In this document: positions 7,993 to 17,634 of the stretch, piece after piece | Layout of the letters: the number at the start of each line of letters is the position of its first letter | How positions within the stretch are numbered: position 1 is the first letter of the stretch | Assembly (NCBI RefSeq): GCF_014712225.1 | Contig: NZ_JACXBW010000008.1 | Span: 62,001 to 126,000, forward strand | Length of the DNA: 64,000 nt | Source of the DNA: Pseudarthrobacter sulfonivorans | GTDB taxonomy: Bacteria > Actinomycetota > Actinomycetes > Actinomycetales > Micrococcaceae | Direction: 5' to 3' | Translations under genes and position numbers: made by a program | The notes under the pieces: model-generated | Databases searched by the model: none | What the model saw: only the letters and a program-made list of their open reading frames with translations | Told to the model about the DNA's origin: nothing

Positions 7993-9185
7993 ATGACATC
8001 AGCAACGTTGCCCGTCTTTCCGAGCCGCTGAAGTTCGCTTACTGGGTGCCGAACGTTTCCGGTGGCCTGGTGGTTTCCACCATCGAACAGCGGACCAGCT
8101 GGGACTTTGCCTACAACAAGAAGCTGGCCCGGATCGCCGAGAACTCCGGCTTCGAGTACGCCCTGACGCAGACCCGCTACGCCGCCTCCTACGGCGCGGA
8201 CAAGCAGCACGAGGCAACCTCGTTCAGCCTCGCCCTCCTGGCAGCCACCGAGCGGCTGAAGGTCATCTCCGCCGTCCACCCGGGTATGTGGCACCCCGGC
8301 GTGCTGGCCAAATTCATCATCACCGCGGACCACATCTCCAACGGCCGCGCCGCCGTCAATATCGTCTCCGGCTGGCTCAAGAACGAGTTCACCAACTTCG
8401 GCCTGGAGTGGCTGGAGCACGACGAACGCTACGTCCGCACCGAGGAGTTCATCAGGGTCCTGCGCGGGCTGTGGACCGAGCAGGAATACAGCCAGTCCGG
8501 CAAGTACTACAACATCACCGATTTCACCCTGAACCCGGCCCCCGTTGACGTTCCCGGCCGCGCGCACCCGGAGATCTTCTTCGGCGGCAACTCCACCGCG
8601 GCCCAGGCCACGGCCGGCCGGGTTGCTGACTGGTACTTCTCCAACGGCAAGGACCTGGAAGGCTTCAAGGAGAACATCGCAGGTGTGGTGGGCGCTGCCG
8701 GCGAAACCCGCCGCGGCACTGACGGCGCCCTCCCCGCCCCCAGGTTCGGCCTGAACGGCTTCGTCATCGCCCGTGATTCCGAGAAGGAAGCCCGCGACAC
8801 CCTCCGCGAGATCGTGGCGAAGGCACACAAGCCGGCAGTCCAGGGCTTCCGGGACGCCGTGCAGGAAGCCGGGGCGTCCACCAAGGACGGCAAGGGCATG
8901 TGGGCCGACTCCAGCTTCGAGGACCTGGTCCAGTACAACGACGGCTTCAAAACCCAGCTGATCGGCACCCCGGAGCAGATCGCCGAACGGATCGTCGAAT
9001 ACAAGAAGATCGGCGTGAACCTGTTCCTCACCGGCTACCTGCACTTCCAGGAGGAAGTGGCGGCGTTCGGCCAGGACATCCTGCCGATCGTCCGCGAACT
9101 CGAAGCCGACCTCGCCCGCAAGAACGGCACGGAACTCGACTTCTCCGGCATTCCGGCCGTTGTCTCTGAAAAGGTGGCCGTCTAA
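7989..9185 (+). CDS. sfnG: dimethyl sulfone monooxygenase, FMNH2-dependent
   Basis: A 398-residue luciferase-like flavin monooxygenase of the SfnG/SsuD group. Family features are FAYWVPNVSGGLVVSTIEQRT at residues 15-35, the AVHPGMWHPGVLAKF loop, GRAAVNIVSGWLKNEF and EIFFGGNSTAAQATAGRVADWY. SfnG oxidises dimethyl sulfone to methanesulfinate and formaldehyde using reduced flavin supplied by a separate reductase, which I do not see in this window. It overlaps acs by ATGA and metY by TAATG, placing it in the SAM-regulated operon. Distinction from other SsuD-like enzymes rests on the FAYWVPNVSGG motif. Confidence 0.82.
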   Translation: MNDISNVARLSEPLKFAYWVPNVSGGLVVSTIEQRTSWDFAYNKKLARIAENSGFEYALTQTRYAASYGADKQHEATSFSLALLAATERLKVISAVHPGMWHPGVLAKFIITADHISNGRAAVNIVSGWLKNEFTNFGLEWLEHDERYVRTEEFIRVLRGLWTEQEYSQSGKYYNITDFTLNPAPVDVPGRAHPEIFFGGNSTAAQATAGRVADWYFSNGKDLEGFKENIAGVVGAAGETRRGTDGALPAPRFGLNGFVIARDSEKEARDTLREIVAKAHKPAVQGFRDAVQEAGASTKDGKGMWADSSFEDLVQYNDGFKTQLIGTPEQIAERIVEYKKIGVNLFLTGYLHFQEEVAAFGQDILPIVRELEADLARKNGTELDFSGIPAVVSEKVAV

Positions 9186-10546
9186 TGTCTGACCGCAAAT
9201 TTGGCTTCCGCACCCGCGCCCTTCACGCCGGCGGCACCCCCGACGCCGAGCACGGCGCCCGCGCGGTGCCCATCTACCAGACCACGTCCTTCGTGTTCAA
9301 GGACACCCAGGACGCTGCCAACCTGTTCGCACTGCAGAAGTACGGCAACATCTACTCGCGCATCGGCAACCCCACCGTGGCCGCGTTCGAAGAGCGCATC
9401 GCCTCACTGGAGGGCGGCATCGGAGCGGTGGCAACATCGTCCGGCATGGCTGCGGAGTTCATCACGTTCGCCGCGCTGACCCAGGCCGGTGACCACATCG
9501 TGGCCGCCTCCCAGCTGTACGGCGGCACCGTCACCCAGCTGGATGTGACGCTGCGCCGCTTCGGCGTGGACACCACGTTCGTCCCCGGCACCGACCCCGC
9601 GGACTACGCCGCGGCGGTCCAGGAAAACACCAAGGCGATCTTCGTCGAGGTGGTGGCCAACCCGTCGTCGGAAGTCCAGGACCTTGAGGGGCTGGCAAAG
9701 GTGGCGCACGACGCCGGCATCCCCCTTGTCGTCGACGCCACCTTGAGCACGCCGTACCTCGTGCGGCCCATCGAGCACGGCGCCGACATTGTGATCCACT
9801 CCGCCACCAAGTTCCTCGGCGGGCACGGCACCACCCTGGGCGGCGTGATCGTCGAAAGCGGCCGGTTCAACTGGGGCAACGGCAAGTTCCCCACCATGAC
9901 CGAGCCTGTGGCCTCCTACGGCAACGTCTCCTGGTGGGGCAACTTCGGCGAGTACGGGTTCCTGACCAAGCTGCGCTGCGAGCAGCTGCGCGACATCGGG
10001 CCGGCGCTCTCCCCGCTGTCCGCGTTCCAGCTGCTGCAGGGCGTGGAAACCCTGCCGCAGCGGCTGGACGAGCACCTGAAGAACGCCCAGGCCGTGGCCG
10101 AATGGCTCGAAGCCGATCCGCGGGTGGCCTACGTGAACTTCTCCGGGCTCCCCTCGCACCCGCACTTCGAGCGGGCACAGAAGTACCTGCCGCTGGGCCC
10201 CGGCTCGGTGTTCTCCTTCGGCGTGAAGGGCGGCCGCGCGGCGGGGCAGAAGTTCATCGAATCCCTGCAGCTCGCCTCACACCTGGCCAACGTGGGCGAC
10301 TCCCGCACCCTGGTCATCCACCCGGGTTCCACCACCCACCAGCAGCTCAGCCCGGAACAGCTCCAGTCCGCCGGGGTTCCCGAGGACCTGGTGCGAATCT
10401 CGGTGGGCCTGGAGGACATTGACGATATCCTGTGGGACCTGGACCAGGCGTTGACCGAGGCCTCGGCAGCCGGGGCTTCAGGTGACGCAACCACTGAAGG
10501 CTTCACCCTCGAAGCCGATTCCTGCACGATCGGAGCCCGCGCATGA
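9185..10546 (+). CDS. metY: O-acetylhomoserine sulfhydrylase
   Basis: A 453-residue PLP enzyme of the Cys/Met metabolism family. It makes homocysteine from O-acetylhomoserine and sulfide, releasing acetate. The Schiff-base lysine is K209 in SATKFLGGHG. TRALHAGGTPD, YQTTSFVFKD, the Y63/R65-type YSRIGNPT segment and SLEGGIGAVATSSGMAA are all typical. The C terminus extends about 20 residues past the usual end. Its place behind a SAM riboswitch, with sulfur import and release upstream, makes it the methionine-synthesis outlet of the operon. Confidence 0.92.
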   Translation: MSDRKFGFRTRALHAGGTPDAEHGARAVPIYQTTSFVFKDTQDAANLFALQKYGNIYSRIGNPTVAAFEERIASLEGGIGAVATSSGMAAEFITFAALTQAGDHIVAASQLYGGTVTQLDVTLRRFGVDTTFVPGTDPADYAAAVQENTKAIFVEVVANPSSEVQDLEGLAKVAHDAGIPLVVDATLSTPYLVRPIEHGADIVIHSATKFLGGHGTTLGGVIVESGRFNWGNGKFPTMTEPVASYGNVSWWGNFGEYGFLTKLRCEQLRDIGPALSPLSAFQLLQGVETLPQRLDEHLKNAQAVAEWLEADPRVAYVNFSGLPSHPHFERAQKYLPLGPGSVFSFGVKGGRAAGQKFIESLQLASHLANVGDSRTLVIHPGSTTHQQLSPEQLQSAGVPEDLVRISVGLEDIDDILWDLDQALTEASAAGASGDATTEGFTLEADSCTIGARA

Positions 10547-11037
10547 GCATCGAAACCCGTACCTGGGAAGGCCCTTCCGCACCGGAGCGCCTGAACCTGC
10601 TGCGCTCAGCCAAGTCGATTGCGATTGTGGGCGCCTCGGACAAGCCGTCGCGCGCCAGCTATTTTGTGGCCACTTATCTGCAGTCGTCCACACGGTACAA
10701 CGTGTACTTCGTGAATCCCGTGGTCAAGGAGATCCTGGGCCAGCCCACGTACGCCTCGCTCGCCGATCTGCCCGAAAATCCGGACATCGTGGACGTCTTC
10801 CGCAAGCACGATGACCTCCCCGGTGTCCTGGGCGAAGCCATTGCGGCCGGCGCCAAGACTCTCTGGCTGCAGCTGGGTTCCTGGCATGAAGCCGTGGCCG
10901 CAGACGCCGAGGCCGCCGGGCTCAACGTGGTGATGGACCGCTGCGTGAAGATCGAACACGCCCGGTTCCATGGCGGCCTGCACCTGGCCGGCTTCGACAC
11001 CGGCGTGATCTCCTCCCGCCGGCAACTCCTGTCCTGA
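10543..11037 (+). CDS. CoA-binding domain protein, last gene of the sulfur operon
   Basis: A 164-residue Rossmann protein of the CoA_binding_2 type: SIAIVGASDKPSRASYFVATYL near residue 25, the AGAKTLWLQLGSWHEA core and NVVMDRCVKIEH at the C-terminal side. Its start overlaps the metY stop by ATGA. It is a paralogue of the 2356-2781 gene. No enzymatic role is known; a carrier or sensor of CoA species beside acs and metY is inference only. Confidence 0.86.
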   Translation: MSIETRTWEGPSAPERLNLLRSAKSIAIVGASDKPSRASYFVATYLQSSTRYNVYFVNPVVKEILGQPTYASLADLPENPDIVDVFRKHDDLPGVLGEAIAAGAKTLWLQLGSWHEAVAADAEAAGLNVVMDRCVKIEHARFHGGLHLAGFDTGVISSRRQLLS

Positions 11038-11102
11038 CGGGAGTGCCTGGATTTTTCCAGAGCACTGATTTCCCGGGGCAGTATCTTCCGGAGCGCCGCT
11101 GA

Positions 11103-11987
11103 CTAGCGGTTGAACTTCTTCAGCCAGATGGAACCGGGGCCGGCATCGCTGGCCCCGGTTTTTTCTTTCGCTGCCGGGTCCAGGATGGCTGAGGCCAGAT
11201 TCCCGACGACGGCGGGTGCTTCGGTCACGAGCTTCCCGGTCTTTTCGAGCATGCCTGCAGGGGCACCGGCCGCGCCACGTGGGGGAGCTTCCGGAGCGGT
11301 CTTGTCCTGCGGGATCCCAGGACCGGTGGCGCCTGCCGCGTTCCGTGACGCGCCGCCGTCGGCCGCTGAGCTACCGGCACCTGGGTTACCTGCACCTGGG
11401 TCACCTGCACCCCGGTCCGCCGAATCCCGGTTGTTGCTCCGCCCGACAGCACCGTGCTCAGGGCGTCCGGGCGCATCGGATTCAGACGCTGACGATTCCT
11501 GCCCGGCAGGGCTGCGTCCCGCAGGTTCCGCATCCGTACTTTCCTGAGCGGCAGGCGCCGACGCGTCCTCGGCGGCAGGCCCCGCCGCGGATACCCCGGG
11601 CAGGTCGCTTCCGGCACTGCCGGCGGGAGGAGTCCCCGCGATGGTCCAGGAAGGAACCCAGTCCTGCAACATCTGCTGGATGGAAGGGCTGGCATGCAGT
11701 TTCGGGCCGGAGGCCGTGGCTGCCACACCTGAGACCCCAAGCCCCATCCCTGCGATGACGGCAAGGCCCACTTCAGCAGTCCGGTGCCTGCGCCGCCGCC
11801 GATGGCGGCCAAGCTGGGCGGTCTGCGCTGAGAGGAGAGCTGCCAGCTCAGGGCGGGGCTCAGGGACCGGCAGGGACGCGAAGGCGCCCAGGGAGAGCAG
11901 GGCTGCGCGAAGGGCCGCGTCGGTTTCGCCGGCGTCGAGCAGCATTTCGTCCACGGTGCTCAGCAGGGGGCTGGTGTTGGAGGTCAT
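11103..11987 (-). CDS. membrane-anchored low-complexity protein, probable anti-sigma partner
   Basis: A 294-residue protein that I do not recognise by family. Residues 1-70 form a soluble head without an obvious zinc-finger HXXXCXXC motif. A basic GRHRRRRRHR patch precedes one membrane segment (about residues 70-90, VGLAVIAGMGLGVSGVAA). The rest is a Pro/Ala/Gly/Ser-rich exterior tail with a short tandem repeat (GAGDPGAGNPGAGSS, DNA near 11377-11411). It overlaps the upstream sigma-factor gene by ATGA, so a regulatory partner of that sigma factor is the best guess. The + strand terminator at 11132-11164 lies within its last codons. Confidence 0.6.
   Translation of the reverse strand: MTSNTSPLLSTVDEMLLDAGETDAALRAALLSLGAFASLPVPEPRPELAALLSAQTAQLGRHRRRRRHRTAEVGLAVIAGMGLGVSGVAATASGPKLHASPSIQQMLQDWVPSWTIAGTPPAGSAGSDLPGVSAAGPAAEDASAPAAQESTDAEPAGRSPAGQESSASESDAPGRPEHGAVGRSNNRDSADRGAGDPGAGNPGAGSSAADGGASRNAAGATGPGIPQDKTAPEAPPRGAAGAPAGMLEKTGKLVTEAPAVVGNLASAILDPAAKEKTGASDAGPGSIWLKKFNR
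11132..11164 (+). terminator. rho-independent terminator of the sulfur operon
   Basis: AACCGGGGCC (11132-11141) and GGCCCCGGTT (11151-11160) form a perfect 10-bp stem with a nine-base loop, followed by TTTT, giving six consecutive T including the stem end. It sits 95 bp after the last sulfur gene but inside the coding 3' end of the opposing gene. Confidence 0.85.
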
Positions 11988-12535
11988 GGTGCCACATACT
12001 CCTTCACCGCGGACTGCTCCCGCAGCCGGATCAAAGCGCGCCGCTGCAGTTGCTTCACGGCACCGCTGCTTTTTCCCATGACCTCCGCGGACTGCTCGAT
12101 GGTCAGGCCGGCTATCAGGCGCAGGGTGAGGACCTCGCGCTGCTCGTCCGGGAGGACGCTGAGGAGGTCCTGTAACTCCAGCGGGGAGATGCGCTCCATG
12201 ACTTCATCTTCGGCTGATGACCCTTCGCGCCCGTCCAGGTCGGGTTCGAACGGAAGCTCAACGGGCGCGCGGCGCCGGCGCCGGTGGTCGTCCACGATCC
12301 GGGCGTGGGCCACCGAGAAGACAAAGGTCCGTAGCCCGGCCACGCCACCGGTGACCGCCTCCAGCCGCGGCAGGACGGCGAGGAACACTTCCTGCATAGC
12401 AGCCTCCGGATCTTCTACCCCGCGGGCTGTGAGGTAGCCCAGGACCTGTGCCGCGTAGGCTCGGTACACAATGCTGAAGAGCTCCGGTTCCCGGGCGCGC
12501 GCGCGCAAAACATCGTCTGTCAGCGCATCGGTCAC
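11984..12535 (-). CDS. ECF-type RNA polymerase sigma factor
   Basis: A 183-residue sigma-70-family protein. Region 2 covers about residues 15-90 (LFSIVYRAYAAQVLGYLTARGV, then LRTFVFSVAHARIVDDHRRR). Region 4 covers about 115-172, with the helix-turn-helix in LPDEQREVLTLRLIAGLTIEQSAE followed by GAVKQLQRRALIRLRE. An acidic linker (DLDGREGSSAEDEV) joins them. The gene downstream, overlapping by ATGA, encodes a membrane protein that may hold it inactive. The regulon cannot be told from the sequence. Confidence 0.88.
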   Translation of the reverse strand: MTDALTDDVLRARAREPELFSIVYRAYAAQVLGYLTARGVEDPEAAMQEVFLAVLPRLEAVTGGVAGLRTFVFSVAHARIVDDHRRRRRAPVELPFEPDLDGREGSSAEDEVMERISPLELQDLLSVLPDEQREVLTLRLIAGLTIEQSAEVMGKSSGAVKQLQRRALIRLREQSAVKEYVAP

Positions 12536-12746
12536 GGACGTAGGGGCCTTCGTTGGGGGGAGGTGTTCCCGCTAACTGTACCCTTCGGTAACCACGCTGC
12601 CGTGGAGCAATGCGAGCACCTGTGAGGAACAAAAGAGCCAGTCTGAAACCTGATGGGGGACAAGTTTCAGACCGGCGCTTCATAGGGGTAATCGTTCCGG
12701 GCCTGCCAAGGGTTACGCGCTGTCACAAAAAACTTTGAAAAGCTCC

Positions 12747-13088
12747 TTATACGCTGCTGCGCACCGCATTGAAGTGGGCAAAAGCGCGGACCCGGCTGAC
12801 CGGCACCTGCTGTATGTCACATGCAGACTCGGCCCCCGCGGAAGGTGCCGTCACGGACCGGGCCGGAACGGGCACGGAGGCGGCGGCGCGCTGGCCACGA
12901 TGGGCGGCGGCGGAAAGATCGGTAACCAGCCCGGTTCCGGCGCATTCACGGACAGCGGCGATTGCTGCGGCGACTGCGTGCTTGTCCTCGAAAGCCCCGG
13001 AGACGGCCATTACGGTGCCGTCGGGTGCTTTGAGCCTGAACCTGAAGAGCGAATCGGAGTCGAGGAAAACTTCAAATATCCCAGCCAT
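12747..13088 (-). CDS. YegP/DUF1508-like small protein with extended tail
   Basis: A 113-residue protein. Residues 1-60 show one DUF1508 (YegP) unit: AGIFEVFLDSDSLFRFRLKAPDG, then VSGAFEDKHAVAAAIAAVRE. The remaining 50 residues are Ala/Ser-rich and have no family. YegP proteins usually carry one or two such units and have no known reaction. ATG 13088 follows an AGGA ribosome site. It stands alone between the sigma-factor operon and purA. Confidence 0.65.
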   Translation of the reverse strand: MAGIFEVFLDSDSLFRFRLKAPDGTVMAVSGAFEDKHAVAAAIAAVRECAGTGLVTDLSAAAHRGQRAAASVPVPARSVTAPSAGAESACDIQQVPVSRVRAFAHFNAVRSSV

Positions 13089-13445
13089 AACAAGAATCCT
13101 TCCGGTCGGCGGGGGCCCATCCTGGTGGCGTCATTGTCACCTGGCAGGCCCGGGCACGCGTCTTTGCGCCATCATTCCGCGGGTGTGGTCGAACGATCTG
13201 TTGATCCGTTCACCTTATGTTAAAAGTCTCGCGGGCGCCCATGCAGCCTCACAAGACCGGCGGCGTTAACCTTGCGTAAATTGCGTCCATCCACTCCGGG
13301 CGGCGGCGGCCAACCCGGACAAAACAGCGGGTCAGCGGCCAAAACAACGGCCCGTCCGGGCAGAAAACGGCGGCGGACCACCCAAAGGGTGACCCGCCGC
13401 CGTCGGACGTCCCCACCCGCTTCCTAGCCGGCGTGGGCCCACATG
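13089..13445. other. gene-free stretch between YegP-like gene and purA
   Basis: About 357 bp with no convincing coding frame. The left part must hold the minus-strand promoter of the YegP-like gene. The right part holds the purA terminator hairpin at 13367-13403. I see no other conserved element. Confidence 0.6.
13367..13403 (-). terminator. terminator hairpin after purA
   Basis: ACGGCGGCGG (13367-13376) pairs with CCGCCGCCGT (13394-13403), and an inner ACCC/GGGT helix caps it. There is no strong T-run. It lies 43 bp past the purA stop. Confidence 0.65.
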
Positions 13446-14735
13446 TCAGTCGTTGATGAGGTCGTGGACCACGATTGTCTGGTCGCGGTCCGGGCCGACG
13501 CCGATCGCCGAGAAGCGGGTGCCGGAGAGCTTTTCGAGGGCCAGCACGTAGTTCCGGGCATTCTCCGGGAGGTCCTCCAGGGTGCGGGCGCCGGTGATGT
13601 CCTCGGTCCAGCCGTCGAAGTATTCGAAGATGGGCACAGCGTGGTGGAACTCGGTCTGCGTCATGGGCATTTCGTCGTGGCGGACGCCGTCCACGTCGTA
13701 GGCGACGCAGACCGGGATCTGCTCAATACCCGTGAGGACGTCCAGCTTGGTGACGAAGTAGTCGGTGAAGCCGTTGACGCGGGAAGCGTGGCGGGCCAAC
13801 ACGGCGTCGTACCAGCCGCAGCGGCGCGGCCGTCCGGTGTTCACGCCGAACTCGCCGCCGGTCTTCTGCAGGTACAGGCCCATCTCATCGAAGAGTTCGG
13901 TGGGGAACGGGCCGGCGCCAACGCGGGTGGTGTAGGCCTTGATGATGCCGATGGAGCGCGAGATGCGGGTGGGGCCGATCCCCGAGCCAACGGACGCGCC
14001 GCCGGCCGTCGGGTTGGAGGAGGTGACGAAGGGGTAGGTGCCGTGGTCCACGTCCAGGAATGTTGCCTGGCCGCCTTCCATCAGTACCACCTTGCCCTCG
14101 TCCAGGGCGTTGTTGAGGACCAGTGTGCTGTCGATGACCAGCGGGCGCAGGCGGTCGGCGAAGGAGAGGAAGTAGCTGACGATCTCTTCCACCACAACGC
14201 TGCGGCGGTTATAGACCTTGACCAGGAGTTCGTTCTTCTGGCGCAGGGAGCCTTCCACCTTCTGGCGGAGGATGGACTCGTCGAAAACGTCCTGGACCCG
14301 GATGCCCAGGCGGGCCACCTTGTCCATGTAGGCCGGGCCGATGCCACGGCCGGTGGTACCGATGGCACGGCTGCCGAGGAAGCGCTCCGTCACCTTGTCA
14401 AGCACCTGATGGTAGGGCGCAACCAGGTGGGCGTTGGCGGAAACGCGGAGCTTGGACGTGTCCGCGCCCCGGGCCTCCAGTCCGTCAATTTCCTGGAAGA
14501 GGGCCTCGAGGTTCACCACGCAGCCGTTGCCGATGATCGGAACCGCGTTGGGGCTCAGGATGCCGGCCGGAAGGAGCTTAAGCTCATACTTCTCACCGCC
14601 TACGACGACGGTGTGCCCCGCGTTGTTGCCGCCGTTCGGCTTGACGACATAATCAACGCGGCCGCCCAGAAGATCGGTCGCCTTGCCTTTTCCTTCGTCG
14701 CCCCACTGGGCTCCTACGATCACGATTGCTGGCAT
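13446..14735 (-). CDS. purA: adenylosuccinate synthetase
   Basis: A 429-residue cytosolic enzyme that joins IMP and aspartate with GTP to give adenylosuccinate in AMP synthesis. The N terminus [19 protein letters not shown] contains the GDEGKGK phosphate loop. [23 protein letters not shown] and the C-terminal [15 protein letters not shown] are all typical, and the length is exact for the family. I chose ATG 14735, preceded by GGGGGAGG, rather than an in-frame ATG five codons upstream that overlaps this ribosome site. It is a single gene ended by the hairpin at 13367. Confidence 0.96.
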   Translation of the reverse strand: MPAIVIVGAQWGDEGKGKATDLLGGRVDYVVKPNGGNNAGHTVVVGGEKYELKLLPAGILSPNAVPIIGNGCVVNLEALFQEIDGLEARGADTSKLRVSANAHLVAPYHQVLDKVTERFLGSRAIGTTGRGIGPAYMDKVARLGIRVQDVFDESILRQKVEGSLRQKNELLVKVYNRRSVVVEEIVSYFLSFADRLRPLVIDSTLVLNNALDEGKVVLMEGGQATFLDVDHGTYPFVTSSNPTAGGASVGSGIGPTRISRSIGIIKAYTTRVGAGPFPTELFDEMGLYLQKTGGEFGVNTGRPRRCGWYDAVLARHASRVNGFTDYFVTKLDVLTGIEQIPVCVAYDVDGVRHDEMPMTQTEFHHAVPIFEYFDGWTEDITGARTLEDLPENARNYVLALEKLSGTRFSAIGVGPDRDQTIVVHDLIND

Positions 14736-15145
14736 GGGATCCTCCCCCATTCTTTCGGGCCAGGCCGCGATGGCTCAGCGCCGTACATGAGAATGCCCCG
14801 AATCTTCAGGTGCTGTCCGCCAGGAGGCGACGCTAACGCAAGAGTTCCGGGGCCCTTACCACCCAAGTTTAGCCGATCACCGACGTTGTCCGCCCAGAAG
14901 CCCCGCAGGCTAGGAATCCGGCGGGATCACGGAGCATCCTGGCCGGTTCAGACCCTGCCGGCCGGCCTCCACGAAAAGTTATTGGAGGACCACCGGCGTT
15001 TCGTTTCGCTGGGCTTGATAGACTGATGTAGATCGACTAGGAATCGGTCCACACCACATTTCAAACCATCCCGGATTTTCCGCGCCCTACTGCGCCCATT
15101 TCCGGGGTGGCGCAGCACCGAGCCCCGCAGGAGACTTTGCACTAT
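14736..15145. other. divergent promoter region of purA and the UDG-like gene
   Basis: About 410 bp without a supported gene. It must contain both promoters. I found no riboswitch fold, operator palindrome or repeat that I would defend. Confidence 0.5.
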
Positions 15146-15781
15146 ATGACAGCCCTGGCCCCCGAATCTTTCCGTGAACAGCTCATGAGCCGCCGTTACG
15201 AGCCCAACGTCGCCGTCGTCAACGAGCTGTGCGATTCCCTGCAGAGCGTCAAGCCCCACACTGAAGTTCCCTACGTCGACCCCATGCACGACGTTGACGA
15301 GTGCCGCATCATCAGCCTCTACTCCAACATCGGTGGTGCGGACCCGTCCGGGTTCATCACCGCGGGCGACGATGACGCCGCTACCCGGATGCTCGGAATC
15401 CAGTGGAAGCTGGGCCTGCGCCCGGAGTTCGTGATGCCGTGGAACGTCCACCCGTGGCACACCCCCGGCGAGGTCAACGGTAAGTTCACCCCGGACCAGA
15501 TCTCCTCCGGCCTCAAGCCGCTGCTTAAGTTCCTGGCGCTGGTCCCCCGCGCCTCGGTGATCGTGGCACACGGCACCGAAGCCAACCGCCTCGCCAACCT
15601 GCTGCTGAAGACCGAGGTGCCCATGATCTGGCGCCGCGGCCTCAAGACCTACAAAGTCCGTTCCCTCAGCGGCCGCGCGTTCGCCGGAACCCCCGCCCGC
15701 CAGGAGCAGTACCTCGAGGACATGCGCGTCGCCTACACTGACGCCATGGCCCGCACCGGCCTGGCGAAGGCTGCCAGCTGA
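15146..15781 (+). CDS. uracil-DNA glycosylase-superfamily protein
   Basis: A 211-residue protein with the UDG-superfamily pattern: MPWNVHPWHTP in the middle (a PWN-type loop), flanked by DECRIISLYSNIGGADPSGF and followed by VIVAHGTEANRLANLLL, the counterpart of the C-terminal active-site strand. It probably acts in base-excision repair, but it is not a canonical Ung and its substrate is unclear. ATG 15146 follows GCAGGAG. An upstream in-frame GTG at 15107 is possible but has a weaker site. A 21-bp hairpin follows the stop. Confidence 0.72.
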   Translation: MTALAPESFREQLMSRRYEPNVAVVNELCDSLQSVKPHTEVPYVDPMHDVDECRIISLYSNIGGADPSGFITAGDDDAATRMLGIQWKLGLRPEFVMPWNVHPWHTPGEVNGKFTPDQISSGLKPLLKFLALVPRASVIVAHGTEANRLANLLLKTEVPMIWRRGLKTYKVRSLSGRAFAGTPARQEQYLEDMRVAYTDAMARTGLAKAAS

Positions 15782-15804
15782 CATTCGCCACCGCTTAACC
15801 CCGT

Positions 15805-15853
15805 ACGACGGCGGGCGGTCACCTTTCTTCTGAAGGTGACCGCCCGCCGTCGT
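15805..15853. terminator. perfect 21-bp hairpin between convergent genes
   Basis: A 21-base arm (15805-15825) is exactly complementary to 15833-15853 around a seven-base loop, TCTTCTG. No T-run follows on either strand. It lies between the UDG-like gene and the convergent DUF3151 gene, so it likely stops or protects transcripts from both sides. Confidence 0.75.
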
Positions 15854-15972
15854 TCCCCACCCGCTCCGTCGCCTCGCAAGGCCACACCGGCTCCCTGCCC
15901 TCGCAAGCTCGGGCCGGGGCTCACCGGCGCGGATCCACGGCCAGGGAACCCTGCGGGCGTGGGACCATGCAG

Positions 15973-16395
15973 TTATTTGCCTTCGATGGCTGCCTTCGCG
16001 GCCGGGTCGGAGTCGTTCAGGAACTTCTCGATGCGCTCGGGCTCCTCGGCCTCACCGATGGCCGCGGACGCACGGCCCAGCGAGTACAGCGCCCGCAGGA
16101 ACCCGCGGTTGGGCTCGTGCTCCCAGGGGATGGGGCCCACGCCGCGCCAGCCGTTGCGGCGCAGCGAGTCCAGGCCGCGGTGGTAGCCCACGCGGGAGTA
16201 GGCGTAGGAGTCGATGGTGCGGCCCTCGGCCCAGGCCTCCTCCGCCAGGACGGCCCACAACAGCGACGAGGTGGGGTGCTTCTCCACCAGGTCCAGGGCT
16301 TCCTGGCCGGCTTCCAACTGCTGATAGACGTCCGTCTCGGCAGGCAGGAGCGTCGGCTCCGGGCCCATCAGGTTCTTGCGGAACTCGTCGGACAT
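15973..16395 (-). CDS. DUF3151 family protein
   Basis: A 140-residue actinobacterial protein of unknown role. Recognisable segments are NLMGPEPTLLPAETDVYQQL, the ASSLLWAVLAEEAW-like core (here TSSLLWAVLAEEAW), IDSYAYSRVGYHRGLDSLRRNGWRG and FLRALYSLGRASAAIGE. The helical repeats resemble TPR proteins. Two bases separate it from the fbaA stop, so it is the second gene of the fbaA operon, an arrangement seen in many actinobacteria. Confidence 0.86.
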   Translation of the reverse strand: MSDEFRKNLMGPEPTLLPAETDVYQQLEAGQEALDLVEKHPTSSLLWAVLAEEAWAEGRTIDSYAYSRVGYHRGLDSLRRNGWRGVGPIPWEHEPNRGFLRALYSLGRASAAIGEAEEPERIEKFLNDSDPAAKAAIEGK

Positions 16396-16397
16396 GT

Positions 16398-17417
<1,020 letters not shown>

Positions 17418-17634
17418 GCTGACTCCTATGCTGAGTTTTCGTCTATGGGTTCTGACCCTGGAGTAGACCTCTTACGGCTAGCCACCATCCTAGCCATTTC
17501 TCTGCAGAGGGCAGTGTTTCGGGTCACGCGGGCCGGTAACACTAACGTCTGCGGCCTCGCCGGGATGGCACTTCGCGGCAATGTTGCGGGCCGGGACTGC
17601 CGCGAAATGTCATCTCGCCGAGGGGGAGGACACG

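Noticed and set aside
12769..13269. Possible + strand gene opposite the YegP-like gene
   Set aside because: The minus-strand frame has a recognisable DUF1508 segment; the + frame has low-complexity Ala/Arg/Ser content.
13443..15026. Open frame of about 527 codons on the + strand opposite purA
   Set aside because: It is antisense to a certain purA gene, has no family motif and has the GC-rich composition of a third-position shadow.
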